NCBI GenBank assembly: GCA_031289815.1
Contig: JAITOS010000109.1
Location: 1-7,498, forward strand
DNA from: Peptococcaceae bacterium
Lineage (GTDB): Bacteria > Bacillota > Desulfitobacteriia > Desulfitobacteriales > Desulfitobacteriaceae
Length of the DNA stretch: 7,498 nucleotides
Direction: 5' to 3'
The translations under genes and the position numbers were made by a program. Below the pieces are notes generated by a model, which saw nothing but the letters and a program-made list of their open reading frames with translations, was not told the origin of the DNA and ran no database searches. Every line of letters begins with the position of its first letter. The first letter of the stretch is position 1. Positions 5,640 through 7,498 of the stretch are shown here, one piece after another.

Positions 5640-6074
5640 ATGTCTTTCCGCATTGATTCCAGTAACAAAACCAGTATGACCAGACCTACGCCCCCGGCGA
5701 CCAGCGGCGGCGGCTTTTTCCATCAGACGCTGGATCACGTCCAGAAGCTGCAACGCCAGGAATTAGACGCTTTTTTAAAGAAGGTGGACGCTCAGGCCGC
5801 CAAGCTGGAAACGTCTCTGTCCGTTCGCGATCTGACGATATTTCGCGATATGATCAAGAAATTTCTCCGCTCCACCTTCGGTCTCAGCCATTCTCTGGAG
5901 GAAGAGCCGTGCTGGGATTTTTACGACCGGCCCAAGGTGATGAGCCGGATTACCAAGATCGATCAGGCGCTGGATGATCTGGGCCGCCAACTGCTGGAAG
6001 ACCAGTCCAAAACCCTGGATATCCTCACGAAGATTGACGAAATCCGCGGTCTGCTCGTCGATTTATTTGCCTGA
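5640..6074 (+). CDS. YaaR (DUF327) family protein
   Basis: The 144-residue product matches the YaaR/DUF327 family of Firmicutes in length (about 145) and in its C-terminal signature, ending K-I-D-E-I-R-G-L-L-V-D-L-F-A (131-144). A second family-like block, RITKIDQALDDLGRQLLEDQ, lies at 103-122. A disordered Ser/Thr/Pro/Gly-rich N-terminus (about 1-25) precedes a mostly helical, charged body. There is no signal peptide or membrane segment, so it is probably cytoplasmic. The biochemical function of the family is not established to my knowledge. Here it lies 144 bases upstream of cheR, on the same strand, within a motility cluster, which suggests but does not prove a role in flagellar or chemotaxis function. 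The ATG has AAGGAG (5625-5630) with a 9-base spacer. Confidence 0.82.
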   Translation: MSFRIDSSNKTSMTRPTPPATSGGGFFHQTLDHVQKLQRQELDAFLKKVDAQAAKLETSLSVRDLTIFRDMIKKFLRSTFGLSHSLEEEPCWDFYDRPKVMSRITKIDQALDDLGRQLLEDQSKTLDILTKIDEIRGLLVDLFA

Positions 6075-6105
6075 CGTCTGACAGCTGACAGCTGACGGCT
6101 GACCG
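6071..6105 (+). repeat. Five tandem heptamers of the form CTGACNN
   Basis: Starting at the yaaR stop codon are five units at a strict 7-base period: CTGACGT, CTGACAG, CTGACAG, CTGACGG, CTGACCG. All share CTGAC, and the central copies overlap the palindrome CAGCTG. The array lies between yaaR and cheR. It could be a simple-sequence expansion or a binding array. It does not form an obvious terminator because no T-run follows. Confidence 0.75.
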
Positions 6106-6164
6106 GAACGGCGTTGCGCTTCCAGCTTATTTTGCCATGATCGCGTTGTTCCTATGCGCCGCAC

Positions 6165-6198
6165 AACCGGGTACATACGGCCAACCGAATACATACAG
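6165..6198 (+). repeat. Imperfect 16-base direct repeat in the cheR leader
   Basis: AACCGGGTACATACGG (6165-6180) and AACCGAATACATACAG (6183-6198) match at 13 of 16 positions with an 18-base period, sharing AACCG and TACATAC. The second copy ends 2 bases before the cheR ribosome binding site. The placement suits a site for a regulatory protein acting on cheR, but no protein is known to me for this motif. Confidence 0.55.
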
Positions 6199-6218
6199 AA
6201 GGGGAGGGGGAAAACCCT

Positions 6219-7004
6219 ATGTCCTACGCAACCATTCAGACGTATGAAGATTTTATCAAAAAGTTCTATCCGAAAAGCGGTTTAGATTTGACGTATTATA
6301 AACAGGCGCAGATGCAGCGCCGCATTCAGAGTTTTATGAGTTCACACGGCCATACCGCTTATGCGAATTTCCTGCAAGCGCTGGATCAGGATAAAGACCT
6401 CTTTGACGCCTTTTTTAAGCATCTGACGATCAATGTCTCTCAATTTTTCCGCGATTCCAGCCAATGGACAATCCTCCTGAACAAGGTCATTCCTCCTCTG
6501 GCGGCGGACAAGACGCGGCTGAAATTTTGGAGCGCGGGCTGTTCCAGCGGCCAGGAGCCTTATTCCCTGGCGATGATGATGGCCGAAAACTACCCTCATA
6601 TCCAGCCCTCTATTCTCGCTACCGATATTGACGGCAATATCCTGAAGCAGGCCAAGGAGGGCATCTATCGGCAAAATGATTTTATCAGCACGCCGCCGGG
6701 TTTGCTTAAAAAGTATTTTACCGCAACCGAAAACGGATATCAAATTCACGCGGAGATCAAACGCCTCGTTCATTTTCAGCAGCAAAATCTCCTGACCGCC
6801 AAATTCGACAGCGGCTTTGACTTCATCGCTTGCCGCAACGTGGTGATCTATTTTACGGAGGAAGCGAAGGAGCTGCTTTACAAGAAATTCGCCAACGCCC
6901 TGAAACCGCAGGGTATCCTCTTTACCGGCAGCACCGAACGATTTTTTGGCATGGACAATTTTGGTTTGAAGGCGATCTCTTCTTTTTTCTATCAAAAGAG
7001 CTGA
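6219..7004 (+). CDS. cheR: Chemotaxis protein methyltransferase CheR
   Basis: CheR transfers methyl groups from S-adenosylmethionine to glutamates of chemoreceptors, setting sensory adaptation against the demethylase CheB. The 261 residues comprise an N-terminal helical CheR domain (about 5-75) ending in LTINVSQFFRDS (69-80), then a Rossmann-type methyltransferase domain. The SAM-binding motif is WSAGCSSGQEPYSLA (104-118). ATDID (134-138) supplies the acidic residue after strand 2. FIACRNVVIYF (202-212) is the family's CRN-V-IYF motif, followed by GILFTGSTE (232-240). Length is usual for CheR. The G-rich ribosome binding site (GGGGAGGGGG, 6201-6210) stands 8 bases before the ATG. No other che gene is in the window. 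Upstream are the YaaR gene and a repeat-bearing gap; downstream the gene converges with the VOC gene across 30 bases. Confidence 0.95.
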   Translation: MSYATIQTYEDFIKKFYPKSGLDLTYYKQAQMQRRIQSFMSSHGHTAYANFLQALDQDKDLFDAFFKHLTINVSQFFRDSSQWTILLNKVIPPLAADKTRLKFWSAGCSSGQEPYSLAMMMAENYPHIQPSILATDIDGNILKQAKEGIYRQNDFISTPPGLLKKYFTATENGYQIHAEIKRLVHFQQQNLLTAKFDSGFDFIACRNVVIYFTEEAKELLYKKFANALKPQGILFTGSTERFFGMDNFGLKAISSFFYQKS

Positions 7005-7034
7005 TTTCTACCAGAAGGGCTAAGCACGGGACGT

Positions 7035-7409
7035 TCAGCGCGCCGGTCGGCGGGACGGCAGGATTTCGAGCCAATAACCGTCGGGATCTTCGATGAAATA
7101 GACGCCCATCGCCGGATTCTCGTAGCACACACAGCCCATGTCCTTATGGCGGCGCAACGCTCCGTCAAAATCATCGGTCTCCAAGGCCAGATGGATTTCG
7201 TTGTCCCCTAAATCATACTTTTGCGGATGATCGTCCAACCGCGTCAGCTCCAGAAGATGCTCGGAAAGATCATTTCCCAGATAGACGATGGTAAAACCGC
7301 CGCCGGCGATCCGGCGCGTCTCTTTCAGCCCCAGCGCCTTAGCGTAAAAGTCAAGGCTGTCCTCTAAGCGCGATATGTTGATATTGTTATGCACGATTTT
7401 AAAATTCAT
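7035..7409 (-). CDS. VOC-superfamily protein, lactoylglutathione lyase (glyoxalase I)-like
   Basis: VOC proteins bind a metal in a cup formed by paired beta-alpha-beta-beta-beta modules. Glyoxalase I converts the methylglyoxal-thiol adduct to lactoylthiol. From M1 at base 7409 the protein has 124 residues, a normal size for a small glyoxalase. The four expected metal ligands are visible: H7 (IVHNNI), E54 (LLELT), H73 (EIHLALE) and E115 (DGYWLEIL), aligning with E. coli GloA H5, E56, H74 and E122. Typical motifs include SLDFYAKALGLKE (18-30) and FIEDPDGYWLEI (105-116). AAGGAG (7420-7425) with a 10-base spacer decides this start over a longer frame opening at 7484, which would run back through the promoter. 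The physiological thiol substrate, or a different VOC activity, cannot be told from sequence. No link to motility is apparent. Confidence 0.85.
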   Translation of the reverse strand: MNFKIVHNNINISRLEDSLDFYAKALGLKETRRIAGGGFTIVYLGNDLSEHLLELTRLDDHPQKYDLGDNEIHLALETDDFDGALRRHKDMGCVCYENPAMGVYFIEDPDGYWLEILPSRRPAR

Positions 7410-7447
7410 GGCGTCCTCTCTCCTTCTTCCGGGATGGCTTATTTTAT

Positions 7448-7476
7448 ATTGTATCATCCAGCCGGAAGTTCGCCAA
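7448..7476 (-). promoter_or_regulatory. Sigma-A-type promoter of the VOC gene
   Basis: On the minus strand TTGGCG (7471-7476) is separated by exactly 17 bases from TACAAT (7448-7453): 4 of 6 and 5 of 6 against TTGACA / TATAAT. The -10 ends 38 bases before the ATG at 7409, leaving room for a short leader with the AAGGAG site. This supports independent housekeeping expression of the VOC gene. Confidence 0.6.
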
Positions 7477-7498
7477 CCGGTCATGAAGCTCTTTTTTA

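Noticed and set aside
5558..5668. Longer peptidase start at 5668
   Set aside because: It would add 37 residues before an otherwise perfect Tat signal and overlap the yaaR start. The ATG at 5557 puts the twin arginines at residues 4-5, as expected.
6342..6995. Minus-strand open frame of 217 codons opposite cheR
   Set aside because: cheR carries all family motifs on the other strand. The antisense frame shows no domain and no convincing ribosome binding site.
6980..7034. Possible terminator between cheR and the VOC gene
   Set aside because: Only a 5-base-pair AT-rich pairing (CTCTT/AAGAG) inside the end of cheR is visible, with no T-run after it.
7410..7484. Longer VOC start at 7484
   Set aside because: The extra residues lie across a good -35/-10 pair and are unlike the family. 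The ATG at 7409 has AAGGAG 10 bases upstream and gives the normal glyoxalase N-terminus.
7461..7498. T-run at the right edge (CTTTTTT) as a terminator
   Set aside because: The preceding self-pairing (CCGG/CCGG) is short and not adjacent to the T-run, and the window ends there, so no call can be made.
1..7498. CRISPR arrays, tRNA or rRNA genes, insertion sequences, prophage genes
   Set aside because: I saw no spaced repeat array, cloverleaf, transposase motif or terminal inverted repeat on either strand.

Overview
The window looks like part of the motility and chemotaxis island of a Firmicutes-type bacterium. The signs are strong purine-rich Shine-Dalgarno sites (AAGGAG, GAGGTG), a FlgM/FlgN/FlgK set of Gram-positive style, a MotB of Bacillus/Clostridia type, and a YaaR (DUF327) protein, which belongs to that phylum. 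Coding regions are moderately G+C rich while the main control region is A+T rich. A Negativicutes or Clostridia host would fit, but the genus is inference.

Layout: bases 1-2565 hold three flagellar genes on the minus strand, transcribed flgM, flgN, flgK (anti-sigma factor, export chaperone, hook-filament junction protein). The next gene, perhaps flgL, would lie left of the window. Bases 2566-2912 form a 347-base divergent control region. It carries two matching sigma-28 (SigD/FliA)-like promoters, one facing flgM and one facing motA, with the same 10-base core AGCCGATGAT and the same spacing. Bases 2913-4492 encode the stator pair motA-motB on the plus strand, with a 4-base overlap. Bases 4505-5557 hold a minus-strand M28-family zinc peptidase with a twin-arginine signal, convergent with motB. 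Bases 5640-6074 encode a YaaR/DUF327 protein and 6219-7004 a CheR chemotaxis methyltransferase, both plus strand. They are separated by a 144-base gap holding two sets of short direct repeats. Bases 7035-7409 encode a small VOC/glyoxalase-like protein on the minus strand with its own sigma-A-like promoter.

How they work together: FlgM would hold sigma-28 inactive until the hook-basal body exports it. FlgN keeps FlgK export-ready, and FlgK builds the junction on which the filament grows. MotA/MotB then power rotation, and CheR tunes chemoreceptor sensitivity. The two sigma-28-like promoters would make flgM-flgN-flgK and motA-motB late genes under FlgM's own control. The peptidase and the VOC protein have no evident mechanistic link to motility.

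Most of the window is a recognisable, ordinary motility locus. I see no clear new multi-gene system, RNA gene, CRISPR array or insertion sequence. The points most worth checking are the paired promoters, a 16-codon leader ORF overlapping the motA start, the repeat-bearing yaaR-cheR gap, the YaaR protein in a motility setting, and the Tat-exported peptidase whose signal region carries a nine-T run.
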